DNA of 8,983 bases from RHKX01 sp964641695 (lineage in GTDB: Bacteria > Actinomycetota > Thermoleophilia > Solirubrobacterales > 70-9), in assembly GCA_964641695.1 (NCBI GenBank), contig CAZXKG010000109.1, forward strand, positions 1 to 8,983, read 5' to 3'. Position 1 is the stretch's first letter. Every line of letters starts with the position of its first letter. Below the pieces are notes generated by a model. The model saw nothing but the letters and a program-made list of their open reading frames with translations, searched no databases and had not been told where the DNA came from. Positions 1 to 5,287 of the stretch are shown in pieces. A program made the position numbers and the translations under genes.

Positions 1-167
1 GTGTCGCGCACGCGGCGCTCGCCGAACTCGTCGAGCAGGCCCTCGGTGACCTTGAACGCGCCGCCGAAGACGCCGATGTCCTCACCGAGCAGGAAGACCG
101 ACTCGTCGCGCGCCATCTCCTCGCGCAAGGCCGCGTTGAGCGCTTCCCGCATTCGCATCTCAGCCAT
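1..167 (-). CDS. pdhB: Pyruvate dehydrogenase E1 component, beta subunit (N-terminal part, runs off the window)
   Basis: The 55 visible residues begin MAEMRMREALNAALREEM and continue through FLLGEDIGVFGGAFKVTEGL to EFGERRVRD. This is the characteristic start of the E1 beta subunit of two-subunit 2-oxo acid dehydrogenases; the GEDIGVFGGAFKVT stretch is typical of the pyruvate-type enzyme. With the alpha subunit it forms the thiamine-diphosphate heterotetramer that decarboxylates the 2-oxo acid and acylates the lipoyl domain of E2 in the cytoplasm. The ATG at 167 shares its A with the last base of the pdhA stop codon (TGATG), so translation is probably coupled to pdhA. Two further in-frame ATGs lie 3 and 5 codons downstream. 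A branched-chain or acetoin dehydrogenase beta subunit is the main alternative, since the substrate-defining part of the protein is outside the window. Confidence 0.93.
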   Translation of the reverse strand, partial: MAEMRMREALNAALREEMARDESVFLLGEDIGVFGGAFKVTEGLLDEFGERRVRD

Positions 168-1337
168 CAGGAACCGTCCTCCGGCTCGCCCTCGGACCCC
201 TCGCCCCGATCGTCGTCCTCCTGATCGTGGTCCTCCTCCACGGGGCCTTCGGCCTGGCCGCCCGAGCCGCGCTGGTGCTGGCCGCCGTAGGAGGCGCCGG
301 CTTCGTGCAGCTCGCGGACCTGCTCCTGCTTGGCCGCCTCGCGTTCGAGCTCGCCGCGGAAGGCCTTGGGCGTGCGCTCGTCGACCGCGTACCAGCCACC
401 TTCGGCGTCGGCGTCCTGGCTGAAGACGTAGAGGTTGTCGTAGAGGGAGTCGAGCGGGGGCTCCGGGGAGGCATCGGCGAACTCGACCGCCTCCATCACC
501 TGCTCGCCGACCTCTTCCCTGAGCCGCTCGAGGTGATCCTCGGCGATCACCTCCTGCTCGACGAGACGGGCGGCGAAGGTCTCGATCGGATCCTTCTGCT
601 GCCACTCCTCGACCTCCTCCTTCTCCCGGTAGACCTCGGGGTCGGCGGCGGAATGACCGCGATAGCGGTAGGTGAACGCTTCGATCAGCGTGGGGCGGCG
701 CTCCTCGCGAGCGATTCGCAGGCTTTCGGCGACGCACTCGCGGATCGCGATCACGTCCATGCCGTCGACCCGCTCGCCGGGCACGCCCAGCCCCTCCGCC
801 TTGCGAGACAGGTCGGTGATGGCCGAGTGCCGTTCGATCGCGGTGCCCATCCCGTAGAGGTTGTTCTCGACGAGGAAGACGATCGGCAGGCTCCAGAGCG
901 CCGCCAGGTTCATCGTCTCGCCGAAGTTGCCGGTGTTGGAAGCGCCGTCGCCGAACATGCATACGGTCGCCTCGTCGGTCCCTTTGTAGTCGGAGGCGAG
1001 GCCGAGGCCGACGGCGATCGGGAGGTTCCCGCCGACGATCCCGTAGCCGCCCATGAAGCGACGCTCGCCGTCGAAGATGTGCATCGAGCCGCCGCGCCCG
1101 CGGGCTGTTCCGTCCTCGCGACCGAACAGCTCCGCCATCACGTTCTTGGGATCGGTGCCGCGGGCGATCGCATGGCCGTGGGTGCGGTAGGTGCCGATCA
1201 GGTAGTCGTCGGCGCGCATCACCGAGGTNNNNNNNNNNCGCCTCCTCCTCGAAGCGGCGGATCAGCGCCATCTGCCGGAGCAGCTCGCGGCAGGTCTCGG
1301 CGTCGGGCAGGGAGGCCGTCTTGGCCGCAGTGCTCAT
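167..1337 (-). CDS. pdhA: Pyruvate dehydrogenase E1 component, alpha subunit (interrupted by an assembly gap)
   Basis: The thiamine-diphosphate-binding alpha subunit of E1. The N-terminus reads MSTAAKTASL from the ATG at 1337 and reaches IRRFEEEA at 1239, where a run of 10 N interrupts the gene. Reading resumes with TSVMRADDYLIGTYRTHGHA. Family motifs follow: RGRGGSMHIFD, the ThDP/Mg motif GDGASNTGNFGE to VENN (nt about 952-860), and the loop RYRGHSAADPEVYR that matches the phosphorylation loop of the family. Relative to human E1 alpha about 27 residues are missing at the gap, including the usual GF.HL..G.EA motif. After the normal end (about LYVFSQDADAEGGWYAVDE) there is an extra, highly acidic Gly/Glu/Asp/Gln tail of roughly 40 residues that ends in the TGA overlapping the pdhB start. 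Both flanks of the gap are in the same gene and orientation, so this is an assembly artefact and not a broken gene. Confidence 0.92.
1229..1238. other. Assembly gap (10 N) inside pdhA
   Basis: Ten undetermined bases. The flanking codons on the minus strand are complete on both sides (33 codons from the ATG at 1337 to 1239, then in-frame codons from 1228), so the true missing length should be a multiple of three. Alignment from memory to E1 alpha suggests about 27 codons, roughly 80 bases. The N run is therefore a placeholder and not a measured length. Confidence 0.9.
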
Positions 1338-1556
1338 CGTCCCGTCACCATACGTCCACAACTTCCCTGGAACCCACTCTCAACCATGGGACTGAGCTTA
1401 CATACAAGTTCCACGGCCGCTGAGACCCGGACCTCCATTTTCCCCTGGTTGGGGGATCGGGTGAGCCTCCGCAGCCCCTCGCCGCCGGCACGAGGGCCCC
1501 GCTCGGAGCCTGGCGGGGAGCGGTTGAGCGCCCTCGCCGGTCGTCCTCGAATCGGC
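1338..1556. other. Intergenic region upstream of pdhA and downstream of the PNPOx-like gene
   Basis: This 219-base stretch carries no convincing gene. It must hold the promoter of pdhA on the minus strand. A possible -10 (TATGGT, minus strand 1352-1347) lies 10 bases before the ATG, which would give an almost leaderless transcript, and a second AT-rich candidate, TTGTATGTAAG, lies near 1395-1408; neither has a clear -35. The half nearest 1556 contains two short GC-rich inverted repeats, listed separately. Confidence 0.4.
1476..1518 (-). terminator. Two tandem GC hairpins, possible terminator of the PNPOx-like gene
   Basis: On the minus strand, CCCCGC (1518-1513) pairs with GCGGGG (1502-1497) across a 10-base loop, and immediately after it CCCTCG (1496-1491) pairs with CGAGGG (1481-1476) across a 9-base loop. 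They begin about 40 bases after the stop codon of the PNPOx-like gene. There is no U-tract, and in DNA of this GC content short stems arise by chance, so support is weak. Confidence 0.3.
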
Positions 1557-2216
1557 TCAGCGGTAGACGGCGGTCAGCTCGTCGACGTACGCGGGTCGCT
1601 CCACCCCCGGCTGCAGGCGCTCGTCGGGGATCGGCTCGCCGGCGACCGTTCGCAGTGGGACCGTGCCGGCCCAGATCGGCAGCTCGTAGTCCTCCTCCTC
1701 GTCTCCCGGGCCGCCGGTGCGGACCTTCGCCGAGGCCTCGCCGATGGCCAGGCGGATGACGGCGGTGCCCTTGAGCTCCTGCCGGGTCGGCGGCCGGGCG
1801 TCGGCCCAGCGTCCCGGGATGAGCTTCTCGGTGAACGCTTCGAGCGCGGCGAGCTTGCCGGGGTCGTCCGACACCGTCTCCGGCTCGCCGAAGAGGACGA
1901 CCGAGCGGTAGTTGACCGAGTGGTGGAAGGCCGAGCGCGCCAGGACGTATCCGTCGACGAGCGTCGCGGCTACGCAGATCTCGCTGCGGCCGGCGGCCTT
2001 GATCGTCCGGCTCGCGGTCGATCCATGCAGGTAGAGCTGATCGCCGATGCGCGCGTGCAGCGTCGGGATGACGACGGGGAAGCCCCCGTCGTCGAGCACG
2101 CCGATGTGGCAGATCGGAGCCGCGTCGAGGATCGCCTCGATCGTGGCGCGGTCGTAGGCGGCGCGGTCGGGAGCGCGGGTGATCCGCGTCCGTGGGCGCT
2201 TGCTCTTGCTGGGCAT
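1557..2216 (-). CDS. Pyridoxamine 5'-phosphate oxidase-like, FMN-binding split-barrel protein
   Basis: A 219-residue protein of the flavin-nucleotide-binding branch of the PNPOx-like split barrel (Pyridox_ox_2 type). Visible hallmarks are AAPICHIGVLDDGGFPVVIP (residues 32-51), LYLHGSTASR (61-70), CVAATLVDGYVLARSAFHHS (81-100), VNYRSVVLFGEPE (101-113), FTEKLIPGRW (128-137) and LPIWAGTVPLR (179-189). The length is normal for the group. Members bind FMN or F420-like cofactors; the substrate is generally unknown, and this is not the true PdxH of vitamin B6 synthesis. It starts at ATG 2216 directly after a run of GGGA repeats that serves as the Shine-Dalgarno sequence. It is divergent from a MocR regulator, an arrangement often seen for B6- or amine-related genes under MocR control, so regulation by that neighbour is likely but inferred. 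Confidence 0.88.
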   Translation of the reverse strand: MPSKSKRPRTRITRAPDRAAYDRATIEAILDAAPICHIGVLDDGGFPVVIPTLHARIGDQLYLHGSTASRTIKAAGRSEICVAATLVDGYVLARSAFHHSVNYRSVVLFGEPETVSDDPGKLAALEAFTEKLIPGRWADARPPTRQELKGTAVIRLAIGEASAKVRTGGPGDEEEDYELPIWAGTVPLRTVAGEPIPDERLQPGVERPAYVDELTAVYR

Positions 2217-3636
2217 CCCTCCCTCCCTCCCTCCGTCCCGGCCTTGGCCGCGGACGTCGCTGTCGCTGGATGATCGGGTTCTGGAGATCTGTTACAGTAC
2301 AGAAATCAACTCTGAGCCAGAACAGTATCGGATCACGGGGAGGGGCGCGGCGGACATCGCCGCCAGCGTCGAGCGGGGCATCGAGCTGGGGGCGCTCCCG
2401 CCGGGGGCCGAGTTGCCCACGGTCAGGGGCCTCGCGGACGAGCTCGGGGTCAGCCCCTCGACGGTCTCGGCGGCGCTGGCCGATCTGCGCGCCCGGGGAC
2501 TGATCATCTCTCGCGAGCGCAGCCGCAGCCACGTGAGCTGGCGGCCGCCGATCTCCGGGGCGGCCCTGCCCAGGCGCATACCCGCGGGGGTGCGCGACCT
2601 CGCCACCGGCAACCCGGATCCAACGCTGCTGCCCGACCTCTCGCGGTTTCTGCGGCGCCTGGAGCCCGACGTGCAGCTCTACGGCGGCGACTACGCGATC
2701 GCCGATCTGACCGAGCTGGCGGCCGCCGCGTTCGCCGCGACCGGGATCGAGGCGACGAACCTCGCCGTAGTCAGCGGCGCGCTCGACGGCATCGAGCGGG
2801 CGATGGCGGCCCGGCTGCGGCCCGGCGATCTCGTCGCCGTCGAGGACCCCGGCTTCCCCGGCCTCTTCGACCTGCTCAGGGCGCTCGGGCTGGCGCTCTA
2901 CCCGGTGGCGATCGACGAGGCGGGGATGCGGCCCGACGCGCTCGCGGAGGCACTGGACGCCGGAGTCGCGGCCGTAGCCGTGAACACTCGCGGGCAGAAC
3001 CCGACCGGAGCCGCGCTCGATCCGGGACGCGCCGCGGAGCTGCGAAGGGTCCTCGACGCCGCGCCGCACGTGCTCGTGGTCGAGGACGACCACCTCGGGC
3101 CGATCGCGGGCGCCGATCGGATCACCCTGACGGGCGGCAGGGAGCGCTGGGCGGCGGCGCGTTCGGTGGCGAAGTCGCTGGGGCCGGACATCCGCCTGGC
3201 TGTGCTCGCGGGTGACGAGCAGACGATCAGCCGCGTTCGCGGTCGCCAGGCCGTCGGACCCCAGTGGGTCAGCCACCTGCTGCAGAGGCTGACGGTCGCG
3301 ATGTGGACAGACCCCGAGGTCGCGGCAACGCTGGAGCGCGCCGAGTCCACGTACCGGTGCCGGCGCGAGGGCTTGATCGCCGAGTTGGCCGCTCGCGGGA
3401 TCGACGGAAGTGGGCGGGCGGGGATCAACGTCTGGGTGCCCGTTCCCGACGAGGCCTCGATCGTGCAGGCCCTTCGCGAGGAGGGGTGGGCGGTCTCCCC
3501 CGGCGGCCCCTTCCGGCTGCAGAGCGCCGCGGCCATCCGTGTCACGATCAGCGCCCTCGACGCGGCCGGTGCGGCCGAGCTGGCGGCGGCCCTCGAGCGC
3601 GCGTTGCGGCCGACGGACCGGACGCGCGCCGGCTGA
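2179..3636 (+). CDS. MocR-type regulator: GntR winged helix fused to a PLP-dependent aminotransferase-like domain
   Basis: An N-terminal GntR winged helix (from about QYRITGRGAADIAASVERG through LPTVRGLADELGVSPSTVSA to RGLIISRERSRS) is joined to a class I aminotransferase fold. PLP-site features are NPTGA (N274, numbering from 2179), VEDDH (D303) and SVAKSLGPDIRLAVLAG with the Schiff-base lysine K332. The usual EDDxY is EDDHLG here, a variant I associate with part of the MocR family. Such proteins sense PLP or an amine/aldehyde adduct and control an adjacent gene, here probably the divergent PNPOx-like gene. The coordinates give the full open frame from GTG 2179, but the first 42 residues look non-coding (LLLLGIPPSLPPSRPWPR), overlap the divergent gene and precede the likely promoter. 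Homology suggests a start near 2305 (INSEPEQYRITG), where the codon is ATC. There is no ATG, GTG or TTG in frame between 2206 and about 2411. Confidence 0.88.
   Translation: MIRVRGRLLLLGIPPSLPPSRPWPRTSLSLDDRVLEICYSTEINSEPEQYRITGRGAADIAASVERGIELGALPPGAELPTVRGLADELGVSPSTVSAALADLRARGLIISRERSRSHVSWRPPISGAALPRRIPAGVRDLATGNPDPTLLPDLSRFLRRLEPDVQLYGGDYAIADLTELAAAAFAATGIEATNLAVVSGALDGIERAMAARLRPGDLVAVEDPGFPGLFDLLRALGLALYPVAIDEAGMRPDALAEALDAGVAAVAVNTRGQNPTGAALDPGRAAELRRVLDAAPHVLVVEDDHLGPIAGADRITLTGGRERWAAARSVAKSLGPDIRLAVLAGDEQTISRVRGRQAVGPQWVSHLLQRLTVAMWTDPEVAATLERAESTYRCRREGLIAELAARGIDGSGRAGINVWVPVPDEASIVQALREEGWAVSPGGPFRLQSAAAIRVTISALDAAGAAELAAALERALRPTDRTRAG
2217..2234 (-). promoter_or_regulatory. 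GGGA-repeat ribosome binding site with G-quadruplex pattern
   Basis: Read on the minus strand, the bases just before the ATG at 2216 are four GGG runs separated by single A residues (2231-2229, 2227-2225, 2223-2221 and 2219-2217), preceded by GGA. Every repeat unit contains a GGAGG-like anti-Shine-Dalgarno match. Four G3 runs with one-base loops is the pattern of the most stable parallel G-quadruplexes, here sitting exactly on the ribosome binding site. Confidence 0.7.
2293..2299. promoter_or_regulatory. Overlapping divergent -10 elements between the PNPOx-like gene and MocR
   Basis: The plus strand has TACAGT at 2293-2298 and the minus strand has TACTGT at 2299-2294, both fitting the TAnnnT pattern of -10 boxes. 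For the plus direction, transcription would start at about 2304-2306, precisely where the homology-based MocR start lies. For the minus direction it would leave a leader of about 70 bases before the PNPOx-like ATG. The -35 boxes are weak in both directions. The core also contains CTGT/ACAG inverted halves (2290-2293 and 2299-2302) and may be the MocR operator. Confidence 0.4.
2294..2327 (+). repeat. Direct repeat of ACAGTA, possible MocR operator
   Basis: ACAGTA occurs at 2294-2299 and again at 2322-2327, 28 bases apart, in contexts TTACAGTACAG and GAACAGTATCG. The first copy lies on the proposed -10 elements and the second just inside the MocR reading frame. MocR proteins such as GabR and PdxR often bind direct repeats that flank or overlap divergent promoters, so this is a plausible but unproven operator pair. 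Confidence 0.35.
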
Positions 3637-3675
3637 CGCGGGCGCTCGGCGGGTGCAGGGCAGCCCGCTCGGCGA

Positions 3676-3697
3676 CTCGGGTCGGCGCCGACCCGAG
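3676..3697. terminator. Perfect 22-base palindrome between convergent genes, probable bidirectional terminator
   Basis: The arms CTCGGGTCGGC (3676-3686) and GCCGACCCGAG (3687-3697) are exact reverse complements with no spacer; in RNA the central GCGC bases would form the loop. The palindrome lies 40 bases after the MocR stop and 17 bases after the stop of the convergent isomerase-like gene, the right place to end transcription from both sides. No U-tract follows on either strand, so a protein-binding role cannot be excluded. Confidence 0.6.
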
Positions 3698-3713
3698 AGC
3701 CTGATGGCGCCGC

Positions 3714-4367
3714 TCAGAGCGCTCGGACCGCCGCGAGCGCTTCCTCGAGGCGGTCGTCCCCCCAGAAGACCTCTCCCCGGACGACGACGCTGGGGACGCC
3801 GAGGACGCCGAGGTCGCCGGCGCGGGCGGTCTCCGCCTTCAGCCGCTCCTTGACCGAGGTCGTGCCGGCGCCCTTGGCGATCGCGTTCGGGTGCATCTCG
3901 CAGGCCGCCGCCGCGATCGCCACGTTGTCGGGATCGGTCAGGTCGCGACCGCCGGCGAACGCCTGGCGGAAGGCGGCCAAGGTGAAGGAGACGGTCCGGC
4001 CGATCGACTTGGCGTAGGTGGCGACCCGCATCGCGTGCAGCGTGTTGCCCGGCCACGGCTCGGGCCAGCGGATCGGCTGCAGGCCGAGTGCGTCCGCCCG
4101 GCGCTCGACCTCGCGCATGCCCTCCCCGCGGCCCGGCCCCTTCGCCCAGGAGGCGCGGTCGAAGCGCTGGAACAGCCCGCCGAGCAGGATCGGCTTCCAC
4201 TCCGGTTGCTCGAGCTCCGCGTCGCTGAAGAGTCGGCTGATCCGCTCGGCGCTCAGGTAGGCGTAGGGCGAGCCCAGGTCGAAGTAGAAGGTCACCTCCC
4301 GCGCCACCGCCTCCTGCTCGGCCGCGTCCCCGACGGCCCCTCCCGGATGAACTTGCAGCTCGCTCAC
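3714..4367 (-). CDS. DsbA-fold protein, 2-hydroxychromene-2-carboxylate isomerase-like
   Basis: A 217-residue thioredoxin/DsbA-fold protein of the 2-hydroxychromene-2-carboxylate isomerase and kappa-class glutathione transferase group. The start of the fold is VTFYFDLGSPYAYLSAERI (residues 25-43): the CxxC of true DsbA is replaced by GSPYAY, and S33 is at the position of the catalytic serine of NahD-type isomerases. The conserved GVLGVPSVVV cis-proline segment (187-196) and FWGDDRLEEAL (201-211) close the domain. In naphthalene degraders the enzyme acts on a ring-cleavage product, but most family members have unknown substrates and no other aromatic catabolism genes are here. The GTG at 4367 adds about 22 residues before the fold; GTG codons at residues 21 and 25 are possible later starts. 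It is convergent with MocR and divergent from the MGxFK operon. Confidence 0.85.
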   Translation of the reverse strand: MSELQVHPGGAVGDAAEQEAVAREVTFYFDLGSPYAYLSAERISRLFSDAELEQPEWKPILLGGLFQRFDRASWAKGPGRGEGMREVERRADALGLQPIRWPEPWPGNTLHAMRVATYAKSIGRTVSFTLAAFRQAFAGGRDLTDPDNVAIAAAACEMHPNAIAKGAGTTSVKERLKAETARAGDLGVLGVPSVVVRGEVFWGDDRLEEALAAVRAL

Positions 4368-4396
4368 CCCGCCGACGATATCCGCCTGAGAAAGAT

Positions 4397-4425
4397 TTGC
4401 GGCTGAACGCCACCCCTTCTAGTGT
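4397..4425 (+). promoter_or_regulatory. Probable sigma-70-type promoter of the MGxFK operon
   Basis: TTGCGG (4397-4402) and TAGTGT (4420-4425) are separated by 17 bases, an optimal spacing, and the -10 fits TAnnnT. Transcription would start near 4432, about 25 bases before the ATG at 4457 and just upstream of a strong Shine-Dalgarno sequence. The region is one of the least GC-rich pieces nearby. The assignment rests on pattern only. Confidence 0.5.
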
Positions 4426-4435
4426 GCGCACACTA
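4420..4435. promoter_or_regulatory. 16-base perfect palindrome on the -10 region, candidate operator
   Basis: TAGTGTGC and GCACACTA are exact reverse complements with no spacer. The palindrome covers the proposed -10 box and start point of the MGxFK operon, so a bound dimer would block RNA polymerase. The form is typical of TetR- or LacI/GntR-type operators. No regulator gene adjoins it, so the partner is unknown; neither TetR operator in this window shares the sequence. Confidence 0.55.
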
Positions 4436-4456
4436 CCGTTCGAAGGAGGAGTCCCC

Positions 4457-4855
4457 ATGGGGATGTTCAAGCAGATGAAGGACGCGAAGAAGGCGCTGGA
4501 GGCAACTCCCGACCTCGTCCAGCAGGGAATGCAGATGGCGGGGCAGGCGCAGGAGATGGCCGCGGCGCAGCAGGCGGCCGCCGCGCAGCAGGCCGCTGCG
4601 ACCCAGGCCGCGGGCGCGGGCGCGGCAACGGGGCCCGACCTGGAGCCGATCGCGGGCGTCAGCCTCGAGCAGTTCGCCGCGGTCTGCAAGGAGCTGGCCA
4701 ACCACGGCTACGACCAGGCGAAGGCGCCGGCCATCGCCGCCGAGCGTGGCATCGACGGCGACTCCTGGCAGCAGGCACTCGACGGCTGGAACGAGCGCGT
4801 CAAGGCGAACCCCGCAGTCGCCCAGCAGTTCAACGTCCACTACCGGGCAGGTTGA
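4457..4855 (+). CDS. Small MGxFK-type protein with A/Q-rich helix and C-terminal LEPIAGVSL module, function unknown
   Basis: A 132-residue soluble protein. The start at ATG 4457 is chosen because AAGGAGGA (4443-4450) lies 6 bases upstream; the open frame extends to 4397 but that part holds the promoter. The N-terminus MGMFKQMKDAKKALE is a basic amphipathic helix, followed by MQMAGQAQEMAAAQQAA-type Ala/Gln repeats (about residues 31-55) that could form a coiled coil. A C-terminal module begins LEPIAGVSLEQFAAVCKELA and ends with W..ALDGWNERVKANP, resembling a small domain I recall from DUF6620-type proteins. No catalytic motif, signal peptide or membrane segment is visible. It shares its N-terminal motif with the next gene, whose ATG follows after two bases, so the two are co-translated. 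Confidence 0.8.
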   Translation: MGMFKQMKDAKKALEATPDLVQQGMQMAGQAQEMAAAQQAAAAQQAAATQAAGAGAATGPDLEPIAGVSLEQFAAVCKELANHGYDQAKAPAIAAERGIDGDSWQQALDGWNERVKANPAVAQQFNVHYRAG

Positions 4856-4857
4856 CG

Positions 4858-5262
4858 ATGGGCCTCTTCAAGAGCGTTCGCGACCTCAAGAAGCAGGCGG
4901 ACGAGATCAACAAGGACTGGGACCCGGCCGCGCAGGTCGCCCAGGCCCAGGCGCAGATGCAGGCCGCGACCGAGTCGATGGCGCAGCAGACGGCCGCGGC
5001 CAACCTCGCCGCGACCGGGATGCCGGGCACCGCCACGATCGTCGCGGTCCGCCAGGGTAACGCGATGGTCAACCATCAGCCGCTGGTCGAGCTCGACCTG
5101 ACGGTGATGGCGGAGGGACGTCCGCCGTATCCCGCGACCGTCAGCCAGGTCATGCCGATGACGATGCTGGGTCAGGCGCAGCCGGGCATCACCGTGAACG
5201 TGAAGATCGACCCCGACGATCCGGCGGCGCTCTGGATCGACTGGTCGACCCCCGTGGCCTGA
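4858..5262 (+). CDS. Small MGxFK-type protein with C-terminal beta module, function unknown
   Basis: A 134-residue protein starting at ATG 4858, two bases after the previous stop; a TTG at 4852 is a less likely start. It begins MGLFKSVRDLKKQADEINK, clearly like the MGMFKQMKDAKKAL of its upstream neighbour, then has a Q/A-rich helix (about residues 22-52, QVAQAQAQMQAATESMAQQT). The second half, from GMPGTATIVAVRQGNAMVNH (about 54-73) through VELDLTVMAEGRPPYPATVS to VNVKIDPDDPAALWIDW, looks like a compact beta domain found in many actinobacterial proteins of unknown function that have similar helical leaders. There is no signal peptide or transmembrane segment. The two proteins may form hetero-oligomers through the shared helix; this is inference. 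Confidence 0.82.
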   Translation: MGLFKSVRDLKKQADEINKDWDPAAQVAQAQAQMQAATESMAQQTAAANLAATGMPGTATIVAVRQGNAMVNHQPLVELDLTVMAEGRPPYPATVSQVMPMTMLGQAQPGITVNVKIDPDDPAALWIDWSTPVA

Positions 5263-5283
5263 CGGCTGCGGTTAGGCCACGGG
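5251..5283 (+). terminator. Stop-codon-spanning hairpin between the second MGxFK gene and the membrane protein gene
   Basis: CCCGTGGCCT (5251-5260) and AGGCCACGGG (5274-5283) are exact reverse complements with a 13-base loop. The left arm contains the first base of the TGA stop (5260-5262) and the right arm ends 4 bases before the ATG of the next gene. It could be an attenuator or partial terminator, or could hide the initiation region of the membrane protein gene until ribosomes translating upstream open the stem. There is no U-tract. Confidence 0.5.
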
Positions 5284-5287
5284 CCGG

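Noticed and set aside
1395..1408. TTGTATGTAAG upstream of pdhA as a PdhR/FadR-type operator
   Set aside because: It does not fit the TnGTnnnACnA pattern of that regulator group and its arms are not symmetrical; no neighbouring regulator gene supports it.
227..1423. A 398-codon plus-strand frame over pdhA
   Set aside because: It is antisense to E1 alpha, crosses the N gap, and has no family motif; stop codons are simply rare at this GC content.
1345..4701. An 1118-codon open frame on the minus strand
   Set aside because: It crosses the PNPOx-like, MocR, isomerase-like and first MGxFK genes in another frame; the product is Arg/Pro/Gly-rich low complexity typical of antisense frames in high-GC DNA, and the embedded genes have clear family motifs.
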